DNA from: Acidimicrobiales bacterium
GTDB lineage: Bacteria > Actinomycetota > Acidimicrobiia > Acidimicrobiales > Palsa-688
Assembly (NCBI GenBank): GCA_030039575.1
Contig: JASHVH010000132.1
Coordinates: forward strand, 1 to 9,518
Length of the DNA: 9,518 nucleotides
Reading direction: 5' to 3'
How positions within the stretch are numbered: the first letter of the stretch is position 1; every line of letters starts with the position of its first letter. Made by a program: the position numbers and the translations under genes. Shown piece by piece: positions 1 to 8,800 of this stretch. A model generated the notes under the pieces. It did not search any database. It was not told the DNA's origin and worked only from the letters and a program-made list of their open reading frames with translations.

Positions 1-255
1 CTCGAGGTCAGCCTTGGTTTGCAGAACTCCCCGTTGGTGACTGACGACCCGAACGGGACCATCGGGATAACCCTGGCCGGGTACAACGGTTACAACCAGG
101 GCGAGCTCGAGCACTTCGAGATCCGCGGCTCGCACGGCGCGGCGGTGGACGCGAACGGCGCGTGGCCAATGTTCCATCGCGACCCGCAACTGACCGGTGA
201 CGCCGGCCCCGCCGGACCGAGCGCTCCGATTAGTGCCAAGCAGAGAAGTTCGTGA
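1..255 (+). CDS. C-terminal fragment of a secreted beta-propeller-like protein (5' end outside window)
   Basis: The frame is open from base 1 and stops with TGA at 253-255, giving 84 residues; the TTG at 19 is only an internal codon. The sequence reads as the last propeller strands: SPLVTDDPNGTIGITLAGYN, then GELEHFEIRGSHG, then the tryptophan motif AWPMFHRDPQLTGD and a short polar tail. The motif W-P-M-F-x-x-D-x-x-x-T-G is known from PQQ-like or FG-GAP-type beta-propeller proteins of secreted origin. A role in binding or scaffolding outside the cell is inferred. No catalytic residues can be seen. The gene starts upstream of the window, so length, signal peptide and full repeat number are unknown. 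Assignment to the propeller type rests on the C-terminal motif alone. Confidence 0.7.
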   Translation, partial: LEVSLGLQNSPLVTDDPNGTIGITLAGYNGYNQGELEHFEIRGSHGAAVDANGAWPMFHRDPQLTGDAGPAGPSAPISAKQRSS

Positions 256-271
256 AGTGATCCAGGTGGAT

Positions 272-293
272 GACTAAATAGAGACTAAATAGA
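272..293. repeat. Perfect tandem duplication of an 11-bp A/T-rich unit
   Basis: The unit GACTAAATAGA occurs at 272-282 and again at 283-293 with no mismatch. It is markedly A/T-rich compared with the surrounding DNA and begins 16 bases after the stop of the upstream gene. An 11-bp spacing places both copies on about the same face of the helix, as in direct-repeat operators of response regulators. An operator role is only inferred; a replication slippage product is the simple alternative. Confidence 0.55.
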
Positions 294-389
294 AACAGGC
301 CGACGCCTCTTCACGACGGGCTAAGCCGTTACGCCTAACAGGGCCGCAGCCTTGACACCGTGCGGGAGGCGAAGCGGTTCTTTATCAAC

Positions 390-491
390 TAGAGGTGCGC
401 AATACCCCCATGGGTGGAGGGGGCCTCTAACCCTCGTTAGAGCTTGGACGCCCGAAGTTTATGCCCGGGCGCCGATGCGATCGGCGCCCGG
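390..491 (+). promoter_or_regulatory. Structured region with competing stems, possible leader RNA
   Basis: Three inverted repeats are visible. Stem 1 pairs TAGAGG (390-395) with CCTCTA (424-429), and CCCCC (405-409) with GGGGG (419-423) inside it. Stem 2 pairs CTCTAAC (425-431) with GTTAGAG (436-442) across a 4-base loop. Bases 425-429 are used by both, so the outer part of stem 1 and stem 2 exclude each other. Stem 3 is a perfect 12-bp hairpin, 465-476 with 480-491, loop GCG. It lies about 80 bases before the RBS/ATG at 571. No U-tract follows stem 3. I recognise no known riboswitch class. Chance folding in GC-rich DNA is possible. Confidence 0.3.
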
Positions 492-570
492 AGCTCGGAC
501 AATTATCTACGCATTTCTATGCAGCGGGACGCTGCTGCTGCCCATCCATCAGGAGAAGAAAGGAACCGCC

Positions 571-1100
571 ATGCACTTCGTTCGTCGCGCCACTTGCACG
601 GCGAGGTCTTGGTTGTCCGGGCCAAGGCCCCGACCACGCCGACGGGGCCCGGGCCGCACCCCTGGCCGGGCACGGGGACTGACCTTCGTTACTGGTCCCT
701 CTGCATCGACCTCTATCCTCAACCAAAGCCCGTGGTCGTGAACCACCTTGCAGGCGAGAAGGTCGACTTCGGGTGCCGTTACGACAGCGAAGTGGCCCTT
801 GACCGCACGGGCTACTACACCTTCGTGGTCGGGACCGAGGCCGAGCGCCCGACGATCGACCATGTCCCCGGGGCTACGTTCCTGCCTTTCTCGCTTGCCT
901 ACCCGGGCCAGTCCTACATGCTCAACCTGCGCAACATGCTCCCGGCCCCGGGCTTCAACGAGGCAGTCCAAGACGTCCCTGAGGACGCCAACCCGTCATC
1001 GGCCGCCCGCGTCATGGGCCCCTACTACCCGCGAGAGGCGTTTTGCCCCCTGGCCGTCCTGGTCAAGAGCGGCCCGGGGGCTTGCCCGGGAGGAAAATAA
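571..1100 (+). pseudogene. Truncated or frameshifted gene: C-terminal domain of a conserved secreted-protein family of unknown function
   Basis: The conserved protein is read in the frame ending with TAA at 1098-1100. Its recognisable part begins near base 600: HGEVLVVRAKAPTTP, then LRYWSLC, then CRYDSEV, GYYTFVVGTEAERP, LNLRNMLPAPGF and VMGPYYP. I recall this order of motifs from uncharacterised secreted actinobacterial proteins of more than 300 residues, in which it forms the C-terminal half; I cannot confirm that here. A good RBS (AGGAGAAGAAAGG, 551-563) precedes an ATG at 571, but that ATG lies in another frame, which ends at 741 and encodes an Arg/Pro-rich peptide. One lost or gained base between 571 and about 600 would join the ATG to the domain and give roughly 176 residues. 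In the conserved frame the nearest ATG is at 519, without an RBS. The function is unknown. A sequencing error at the start is possible. Confidence 0.5.
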
Positions 1101-1252
1101 GAACGGCGGCGCTCGGCGAAGGTTTAAGGTCGTCTTCGCACCATTGCTGCAGAACTGGGCTCTCTTAGTGACACGTCGGCGAACAAATCCTTCCGGGCCC
1201 AACATGGATCACCTGCCACGCCAACTTCTGAGCCAAAGTGGCCCGCCACCCC

Positions 1253-1260
1253 AAGGAGGT
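1253..1260 (+). promoter_or_regulatory. Strong ribosome binding site that fixes the start of the ferritin-like gene
   Basis: AAGGAGGT is a near-perfect anti-16S match placed 4 bases before the ATG at 1265. It overrules the in-frame GTG at 1238, which would add nine residues and has no RBS. Confidence 0.85.
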
Positions 1261-1264
1261 CAGC

Positions 1265-2581
1265 ATGCTCCCTCACATTGTCCAGACCCGCGGGACGGCG
1301 AAGGGACCGGCCGTCACTTCTGGCGAGCCGGCGCTCGTGATCGAGCACCGAGAGGCGCTCATCTACATGATCTGCGCGGCCGCCGAGCTGGAACACGCCC
1401 TTATGTGCGAGTACCTCTTCGCCGCCTTCAGCCTGAAAGAGACCACAGATGAGGGCCTGAGCCAGCAGCAGCTGGCCGCGGTCAAGCGATGGCGGTCGGC
1501 CATCTTGGGCGTCGCCGGCCAGGAGATGCTCCACCTGGCACTGACGGCGAACATGCTTACCGCCCTGGGGGCTTCCCCCCACCTTTCTCGTCCCAACCTG
1601 CCCCAACCGGCCCGGCATTACCCGGCTGCGGTCAAGCTGGCGCTACTTCCATTTGGGGAGCAGGCGCTCCGCCACTTCCTCTACCTGGAACGCCCCGAGG
1701 GGATGGCTCTGGACGACGCCGAGGGTATGGGCGCCCTGGGCGAAGCGGTCCCCCTCATGACTGGCGACGACATCGTCCCCCATGCGCAGGAGTTCTCGAC
1801 CGTAGGGCACCTTTACCGCTCTATCGAGGCGGGCTTCGGCCGTCTGGCCGCGAAGCTCGGGGCTGAACGGCTCTTTGTAGGGCCGCCCCAGGCCCAGGTC
1901 ACCGGGGCACTGTTCCGGTGGCCCGAGCTTATCCCCGTGACCGACCTGGCCAGTGCGTCCGCCGCGATCGAGGGGATCGTCGAACAGGGCGAGGGCCCCC
2001 GGGGCGATTGGCGCCAAGCCCACTTTGGGCGCTTCAAGGCTGTCCTCGACGAGTACCTGGCCATGAAGGCGGCCGACCCTGGTTTTGAGCCTGCTCGGCC
2101 GGTGGTAGCCGCCCGCGTGCGCCCTGGCGAGGGGGACGGGGCCGGGCCGCTCATCACCGACCCTCTCACGGCCAAAGTCGCCGACCTTTCCAACGTGATC
2201 TACGAGGTGCTCCTCCTGCTGCTCTACCGGCTGTTGTCCCGCATCGACGAGACCGACGAGGAGGCGACCACACTGGCCAACGTCGCGGTCGGGCTCATGT
2301 TCCAGGGGGTGGAACCGGTCGCAAACCTGCTCGGCACCCTGCCCGTAGGAGCCGAGCTTCCCGGGGCCACGGCGGGGGCCCCCTTCGAGCTTTTCTACCA
2401 GCCCGACTACCTCCTGCCCCACCGCGAAGCGGCCTGGCTGCTCATTAGCGAGCGGCTGGCCGAGGCAGCCGCATTTGCCGAGCGCCTTTCGGGCCCGGTC
2501 CCGGCGCTCGGTCCTGTTGCTGCCGCCCTCGCTCGTCACTCCGAGACCGTTGGCAAGGGGGCAAATCGCATCTTGAGCTAA
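1265..2581 (+). CDS. Ferritin-like domain protein (VioB N-terminal / iminophenyl-pyruvate dimer synthase-like family)
   Basis: This encodes 438 residues, complete from the ATG behind the strong RBS to TAA at 2579-2581. The N-terminal half is a helical ferritin-like bundle. It shows EHREALIYMICAAAELEH (residues 27-44, E43 a likely ligand), EYLFAAFSL (49-57) and QEMLHLAL (86-93, an ExxH pair E87/H90). It continues with TVGHLYRSIE (H182) and QGEG (E243) with AHFGRF (H253). This is the pattern of the family containing the N-termini of VioB, RebD and StaD, which couple tryptophan-derived imines. Most members of that family, however, are lone proteins with no known substrate. The C-terminal half (ADLSNVIYEVLLLLLYRLLS, ETDEE, GLMFQGVEPVANLL, LFYQPDYLLPHREAAW) matches what I recall of stand-alone actinobacterial members. 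No signal peptide is seen, so it is probably cytoplasmic. No VioA- or RebO-like partner is in the window, so no indole-pigment role can be claimed. Confidence 0.85.
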   Translation: MLPHIVQTRGTAKGPAVTSGEPALVIEHREALIYMICAAAELEHALMCEYLFAAFSLKETTDEGLSQQQLAAVKRWRSAILGVAGQEMLHLALTANMLTALGASPHLSRPNLPQPARHYPAAVKLALLPFGEQALRHFLYLERPEGMALDDAEGMGALGEAVPLMTGDDIVPHAQEFSTVGHLYRSIEAGFGRLAAKLGAERLFVGPPQAQVTGALFRWPELIPVTDLASASAAIEGIVEQGEGPRGDWRQAHFGRFKAVLDEYLAMKAADPGFEPARPVVAARVRPGEGDGAGPLITDPLTAKVADLSNVIYEVLLLLLYRLLSRIDETDEEATTLANVAVGLMFQGVEPVANLLGTLPVGAELPGATAGAPFELFYQPDYLLPHREAAWLLISERLAEAAAFAERLSGPVPALGPVAAALARHSETVGKGANRILS

Positions 2582-2749
2582 GACGCTCGGCCCGCATTGC
2601 CGCCGCCCGCCAGTTCTGAGCTGAGAGGCGTGGCTCTCGGAGGCCTCGCAGGCCAAGCAACCAAGCCGGACCGTACCCTTCGTGGGCTAAGACAAGTTGT
2701 GGAGTCGCGGCCAGGCGGCCCCAATCGGGGCGTAATGTCGCTGCTGGCA

Positions 2750-2754
2750 AAGGT
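2750..2754 (+). promoter_or_regulatory. Weak ribosome binding site for the giant gene
   Basis: AAAGG(T) lies 4-5 bases before the ATG at 2759. An in-frame ATG at 2735 has no purine-rich site and would add MSLLAKVT before the signal peptide. I therefore prefer 2759, without excluding 2735. The 177-base gap after the ferritin-like gene (2582-2758) holds only a small hairpin at 2642-2654 (GGCCT/AGGCC) and no clear promoter or terminator. Confidence 0.5.
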
Positions 2755-2758
2755 CACT

Positions 2759-2863
2759 ATGAGGCGGGCGTTCCCGAGCAGGGCAGTTGACCGGAGATGG
2801 GCGGTGGGCGGCTTAGTGGCCGTTGTGCCGGTGCTTGTCATGGGGAGCGGCATCGCCTTTGCC
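2759..2863 (+). other. Signal peptide of the giant protein
   Basis: Residues 1-35 have a basic N-region (MRRAFPSRAVDRRW) and a hydrophobic core (AVGGLVAVVPVLVMG). An A-F-A site precedes G36, which fits signal peptidase I cleavage. RR pairs at 2-3 and 12-13 lack a clear twin-arginine consensus, so Sec export is the likelier route. Confidence 0.8.
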
Positions 2864-5800
2864 GGCGTGCCGTCCCCCACAGTGCAGGCGGCGCGCCCGG
2901 CCTCGGTGGAAGCGACGGACCGGGGCGGGGTTGGGGCCCCCGCCTCCGGGAGGAGCCTGGGGTTGGGGCCCCAGGCGGGCAACATAGGCACGGACCGGGG
3001 CGGGGTTGGGGCCCTCGCCTCCGGGAGGAGCCTGGGGTTGGGGCCCCAGGCGGGCAAAACAGCCGCGGCCAAAATCGACCGTTCTCCTGAGGGCCACCCA
3101 CACCGCCAGACGACGTACGACGCGGCGAGCTACTCGCCGGCCGGCAGCACGCTCACCGCCACGAGCCAGACGTTCGGCCCGGTCTCGGGCATGCACGTGG
3201 ACATAGAGGGGGCTGCCTCCAGCGGGTACCGGGCGGTGATCTACGACGGCGGGACGTTTGTCACCGGTCGCGGCATGGTTGGCCCGTGGGACGTGGCGGT
3301 GGTGCCGCCGGCCCAAGGCCCACGCACAGTTTCGTGCACGCTCGGACAGGCCAACACCTGCACGGGCCTCGCCCAACAAGCCACCCCGAGCGACGGCTTG
3401 ACCAAGCCGGCCGAGGACGGGGGGCTGAGCGCCAGGAAAACGGTCCGAGCCGTGCCCGGCGACCAGGACATGTACTTCAATGTCGCCGACAGCATTGCTT
3501 ACAGCGCGAACTACGCGGCGACGTTCACCATCGAGTACTACGACCGGGGCAAAGGCTCCTGGCTCCTGGAGTACGACTCAACCCGGCGGTCCAACGGGAA
3601 GTACGCGGTCGCCGGCGCGGTGCGGCAGCACAACACCGGCACCTGGAAAAAAGCCTCGTTCTCGGTGACCGGTGCGCTCTTCGCCCACCAGGAGAACGGC
3701 GGCACCGACTTTCGCATCGCGTCCCTTTCTCCGGTCATCGTCCATGAAGTCAGCGTGCGGATTACCGCGCCGCCCAATCGCACGGTGGCACATCTGCAGA
3801 ACAAGTACACCCAGGTGAGCTACTCACCCACCACCCGCACGCTCACGCTGTCGGGCGCCACCAACACCGTCCAGGGCGCGACGGTGAGCCGGTCTGAGAG
3901 CTACCGGTTCGTTAACAGCGAAACCATCGCCTCCATCGTCGGCATCCAGTCCGACAAGGCGATAGCCGCCTGGTACTCCCCATACACGGACTTCCCGGCC
4001 GGCTGGGAGCCGATGTGGGCCGGGGGCGACTCGCGCTACTACAGCAGCCCGACGACCAACGACAACCCGCAGGACTCTCCGATCCCGGTCCTCGGGGTTT
4101 CGGATGGCCAGTACGTCTATGGAGTGGCCAGCGGCGCCACCTGGGACTACCCAGTGCCCGGCTACAACACCCCGCACCTGGTCATCAACGGCAACCGCCT
4201 CGCCGCGCCGCAGATGGGCACGCAAGCGAACCCGGTCCGCTTGCGCCCAGGTGTGCCGCAGCAGTGGGAGACTGTGTTCTTCCGCTCCAGCCCGTCGGCG
4301 TACGAGATGGAGCTCAGCGGCGAGGTGGCGATGGCGGAGTCGCTCGGTTTCACCGCCGCAGACTCGCCAGGATTGACCGGGGCAGTGCCGGACGGCCCGG
4401 CCGGTCCTTCACCGGCCGAGCGCCAGGGGGCCGCGGCCGACTTCGGGCTGATCATGCGGGCCACCGCCTACTGGCTTCGAGAGGCGCCTCACGGGTCAGG
4501 TCACGCGTTGGTCCCGAGCCCCCACTACTCGCCCGGTACTTATATGCGTGACTCGTTCTGGACGGCGCTGGGGATGGCCGGCACGCCGCTGTTCACCGCC
4601 ACCGAAGAACCGATCTTCGACGCCTTCACGCGCTCGGTGCCCTCGAGCGGGCCACAGGCCGGGCATGTCCCCGTGGCCCTCGGCGGGGCGCTGTACCCGG
4701 ACGAAAGCAACCTCCTCTACCTGGTCCGGCTGTACGACGACGTCGTGGTGAACCACCTGCCAGTCGAGGACCTGGGCGTCGCCAAACTGGTGCTGAACTA
4801 CGTCCGGACCAAGCAGGTGCGCGATGGTGCGTGGCTGACCACCGCGCCGCAAAAACATGGCCAGTTCACTATCAGCCCGGACACCTGGCTGGACGGTTAC
4901 CTGTACCCGCAGGGGGCGGTCAGCGGTTACGCCCAGGGGTTGTACGTGGTGGCGCTGGAAGCAGCGCAGAAGCTCGGCCTGGGGGTCAGCGACAGCGCCA
5001 TCGCCCAGGCCGACCGCGTGTACCGGTCCTTGTACGACCCGAAGCTCGGCTATCTGAGGTGGCTGTCGACGAACACGTACAAGGGGCCTGACGTGCTCGT
5101 CGGAGACGCCCTGTCGCTGCTGCTGTTCAACCGGCCGCTGCTTCCGGAGGCCGAAGTGGCCAGCACCCTGGCCCACCAGGACTGGACGCCGTACGGCATG
5201 GCGGTCCTGGCCACGAAGGACAACGGGTACCTGCCCTCGCACGATTTCGAGACGCTCGAAGAGAACGACACCGGCCAGGTGATCGGCGTAGGAGAGACGG
5301 GCGGCTGGTACCAGAACGGCGGCAGCTGGTTCCTCTACGCGTACCTGGCGGAATGGGCCGCAGCCCGGCAAGGCGACGCTCAAGCCAACGCGTTGATGGC
5401 CCAGTCGATCAGCGACGAGGTGGACGTGACCCCGATGTCGAAGGAGTTCCAGCTCACGTCCACCAGGCCCGGCTACTACTCCTACCCCCCCGGTTCCAGC
5501 AACTTCCAGCGGCAAGGTTACGGGTGGAACGCGGCTTACCTGGCGTTCGCGCCGGCGCTGTCCTCCGTTGCCGGGCCCGCCCTCCCGGCGACCGGGAAGG
5601 CGGCCGCACCGTTGCCGGGCCCGCCCGCGCCGGCCGGCGCTAGCTACGGCCCGGCCACAGCCATGCATGTCGTGGTCACTGGCCGGGCATCGACCGGACT
5701 GGCCGCGTACATCGTCGACGGCCGCACCCTCGTGACCAAACGCGGCATGGTTGGCCCCGCCGACCTTACCGTGCTGGCCCCGAGCGGCCCCGTCGAGCTC

Positions 5801-8800
5801 TTGAACCGCTACAGGCAGGCGAGTTACGACCGGGCAACGGCAACGCTAACGCTGTCGGGGGCAACCAACACCGTGGGCGGGAGCACGCTGACCCGCTGGG
5901 AGAGCTACCGGTTCGTGGGTGGCGAAGTCATCGAGGCCAAGATCGGCGTCTCCACCAGCCGGGGGCGGGCCATCAAGCTTTACTACTCGCCGTACACGGA
6001 CTTCCCCTCGGCCTGGAAGACGCTGCGGCCCGCCGCCAACGATTCGTTGCCCCGCTACTGGTTCACCCGGTCGTACTCCAGCCCGGAGACTGCCGGCAGT
6101 GCCGGCACCGAGTACGGGCTACCCCTTCTGGGCGCCTATGCGGGTGACTACATCTACGGCGTGGCCTCCGGGGACACCTGGCAATACCCCATCGACGGCT
6201 ACGGGAACCCCCACCTGACGGTGGAGGGGAACCGTTTAGGAGCGCCGCAGATCGGTGACGCAAGCCACCCGATCAGCCTGGCCGCCGGCCAAGCCCGACA
6301 GTGGATGCAGGTGTTCTACCGCAGCGCCCCGTCCGCTTACGACTTCGAGCTCGAAGGCGAGGTGGCGATGGCCCGCGCCCTTGGCTACACGCCGCAGTCG
6401 TCGCCGGGCGTGACGGGCCCGCTCGACCCCAAGGGGCTGCCCGCCGCCCCGGTCCGGGACCCGCAGGCCGTCCAGGGTGCGATGTCGGACTGGGGCCTGG
6501 TGCTGGACGCGACGGCCTACTGGGAGCTACAGACCACGCCCAGCGGCACACGGACCGTGGTGCCGTCCAACGCTTATGCCCCCCGCACGTTCATGCGGGA
6601 CAGCTTCTGGACCTTGCTCGGGCTGGGTGGGGTCCTCGGCGACCAGGCCGAGGCCTACACCATGAAGCTCTTCACCGCCAACATCGCCCGGGCCGGCCCC
6701 TCTGCCGGGGTCGTCCCGACCTCCGTACGGCCGCCCGACAGCCCCGGCTACGGCATCGTCGCCAGCCACCAGCCACCCGCCGCCGTCGACGAGAGCAACC
6801 TCCTCTACATCATCCGCATGTACTACGACGTCGAGGTCCGTCATCTGCGCGGCGTGCTCGAGCGGCCCGACGCGGCGCTAGCCCTGCAATGGGTGGTGGA
6901 CCACCGGGTCAAGGACGGCCGGGTCGTACAGATCACCACCCGAGCCGGCAGTTGGCTCGACACCGCTTATACGCCGCTCGGGTCGGTGAACACCTACACC
7001 CAGGGCCTGTACGTAGTCGCCCTTATGGCCGCCAAGGGCCTCGGCCTTAATGTCAGCGACAGCCAAATCAGCGCCGCCCAATCGGCCTACGCCGCGCTTT
7101 ACAGCCCCTCGCTCGGTTACCTCCCGTGGGACAGCGCCCCTGGCTACCGCTACCGTGCCCCCGATGTGCTGGCCGGTGAGGCGTGGTCCCTCTTTTTGTT
7201 CAACCGGAGCATCCTGCCCTCGTCAGTCGTGGCCGCCACCTTGCGGTCACTCGTGACCACCCCCTATGGGATGGCGGACGTGGCCGGTCCCGACGGGTCG
7301 TACCTCGACAACGCCAACCCAATGGTGATGCTCCAGGGGATCGACGGCCTTGACTCGCCCGGTCATTACCAGAACGGCGGTGACTGGTACCTGTTCAACT
7401 ACTGGGCCGCGTATGCCGGCGAACGCCTGCACATCCCAGGCTCAGCGGGCCTTGTCTCCTGGGACACCAGCCGCCAGCTCGCTGTCGACCCCACCTCGCA
7501 CGAGTACCTGGTGACAGAGTCGTCGGCACCGTCCTCGCCGGGGACCGGCGACCAAGTCCCGATGTCGTCGCCGGCCAACCGCCAGGGGTACGGCTGGAAC
7601 GCCGCCTTCAACGCCTTCAACGCCACCGCCGGCAGGGCGCTCACGCCGGCCAGTGAGCCGCCCACACCGGCCGGTACGACGCGGGCGTCGGCCCCGTCGC
7701 CCGGCGCCGGTCCAGTGGTGGTGGCCGTCGACACCACGCGGACCATCGGGTCGGTCAGCAAAGCCGCGCTTGGCCAGGATTACGAGTGGTCGTTCGACGG
7801 CATGGGCAGCTTCGACCCGACCTCGGGGCACTTCTACCCGGACTTCGTGCACCAGCTCACCGACGTGGTCCAGCCGGGCTCGCTGCGCTACCCGGGCGGT
7901 ATCTCGTCCGACACGTTCCACTGGGAGCGAGCGATAGGCCCGGAACGCCGGCGCACGCCGAACGCGTACGGCCCGACCGAGGGACCGAGCGCGTCGACCG
8001 TCGGACCTGACGAGTTCGGGCAGCTCCTGGACGATACCGGCGCTACCGGTGTCATAACCGTCAACTTCGGCACCGGGACCGCCCAGGAGGCAGCGGACTT
8101 CGTGTCCTACATGACGGGCGCCGTGGGGACGAGCAAATGGGCGGACCTCCGGGCGAAAAACGGGCACCCCAAGCCGTACGACGTGCCTTGGTGGGGAGTG
8201 GGCAACGAGGCCAACCAGCCCTCGGAACTTTATTGGCGAGGCGGCGCTCCGGTCTCTGTCGGTGGGCCCCCCGGCGCATGCCAGTCCGTCGTGACCTGCT
8301 TGTACATCTACGGCGGCTCCACCAGGTTCACCAAGCAGGCGGTGGCCGGGTACGCGGACAGAAGGCCGAGTGCCTCTTTTTCTACGGGTCAGCCAGGTCA
8401 GAGCTTCTACGCCGCTTACCCGCCCGTCCTCAGCTCCTCAGCCACCGTTTACGTAGGCGGCACGGCCTGGAGAAAAGTCCGCAGCCTCAGCGCCGCGGGC
8501 CCGGGCAGTCACGTTTACGTGCTCGACCCCAGTTCGGGCAGGATCACTTTCGGGGACGGCGCCCATGGCGCGGTGCCGGCGGCGGGAGCGCAGGTCACCC
8601 TCAGCTATGTGTCAGGGCCACACGACGGTTTCCTGCAGTTCTACAAAGCAATGAAGGCCGCCAACCCATCGATCAAAGTGTGCTCCTCCGACGCCGACAC
8701 CAGCTTCATCAAGTCGATGGGCTCGTCGTTGCCGTACGACTGTTTGCAAAACGACGACTACGCCAGCGCCAGCACCGTGGGTAACGACGTCCCGATCGCC

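Larger units (their letters stand above)
256..570. other. Non-coding stretch with repeats and hairpins
   Basis: No convincing coding frame occupies these 315 bases. They hold a perfect 11-bp tandem repeat (272-293), a cluster of inverted repeats (390-442), a 12-bp perfect hairpin (465-491), an A/T-rich pocket (500-521) and a purine-rich ribosome binding site (551-563) before the ATG at 571. A TTGACA hexamer lies at 352-357, but no good -10 hexamer sits 16-18 bases downstream, so I do not call a promoter. No terminator with a U-tract follows the gene ending at 255. Confidence 0.6.

Noticed and set aside
1..6. CTCGAG (XhoI site) at the window start as a cloning junction
   Set aside because: A six-base site is expected often in GC-rich DNA, and the coding frame runs through it normally.
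352..357. TTGACA hexamer as a -35 promoter element
   Set aside because: The bases 16-18 downstream (CGGTTC or GGTTCT) do not form a -10 element, and TTTATC at 381-386 is too far away.
1073..1090. CCCGGG-GGCTTG-CCCGGG hairpin as a terminator
   Set aside because: It lies inside the coding end of the 571-1100 gene and is followed by AGGAAAATAAG, not a U-tract.
2642..2654. GGCCT-CGC-AGGCC hairpin after the ferritin-like gene as a terminator
   Set aside because: The stem is only 5 bp and has no U-tract; such short pairings are common by chance at this GC content.
1643..2656. Open frame of 337 codons on the - strand
   Set aside because: It overlaps the ferritin-like gene, which has a strong RBS and conserved motifs on the + strand. 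The antisense product shows no family features.
2578..3101. - strand open frames through the 75-bp repeat with proline-rich repeats
   Set aside because: They arise because the repeat has no stop codon in any frame. No RBS or conserved domain supports them.
4496..5668. Long open frame of 390 codons on the - strand
   Set aside because: It lies antisense to the giant gene, whose + frame shows clear domain motifs. The predicted peptide is Arg/Gly/Val-rich with no recognisable motif, typical of an antisense shadow in GC-rich DNA.
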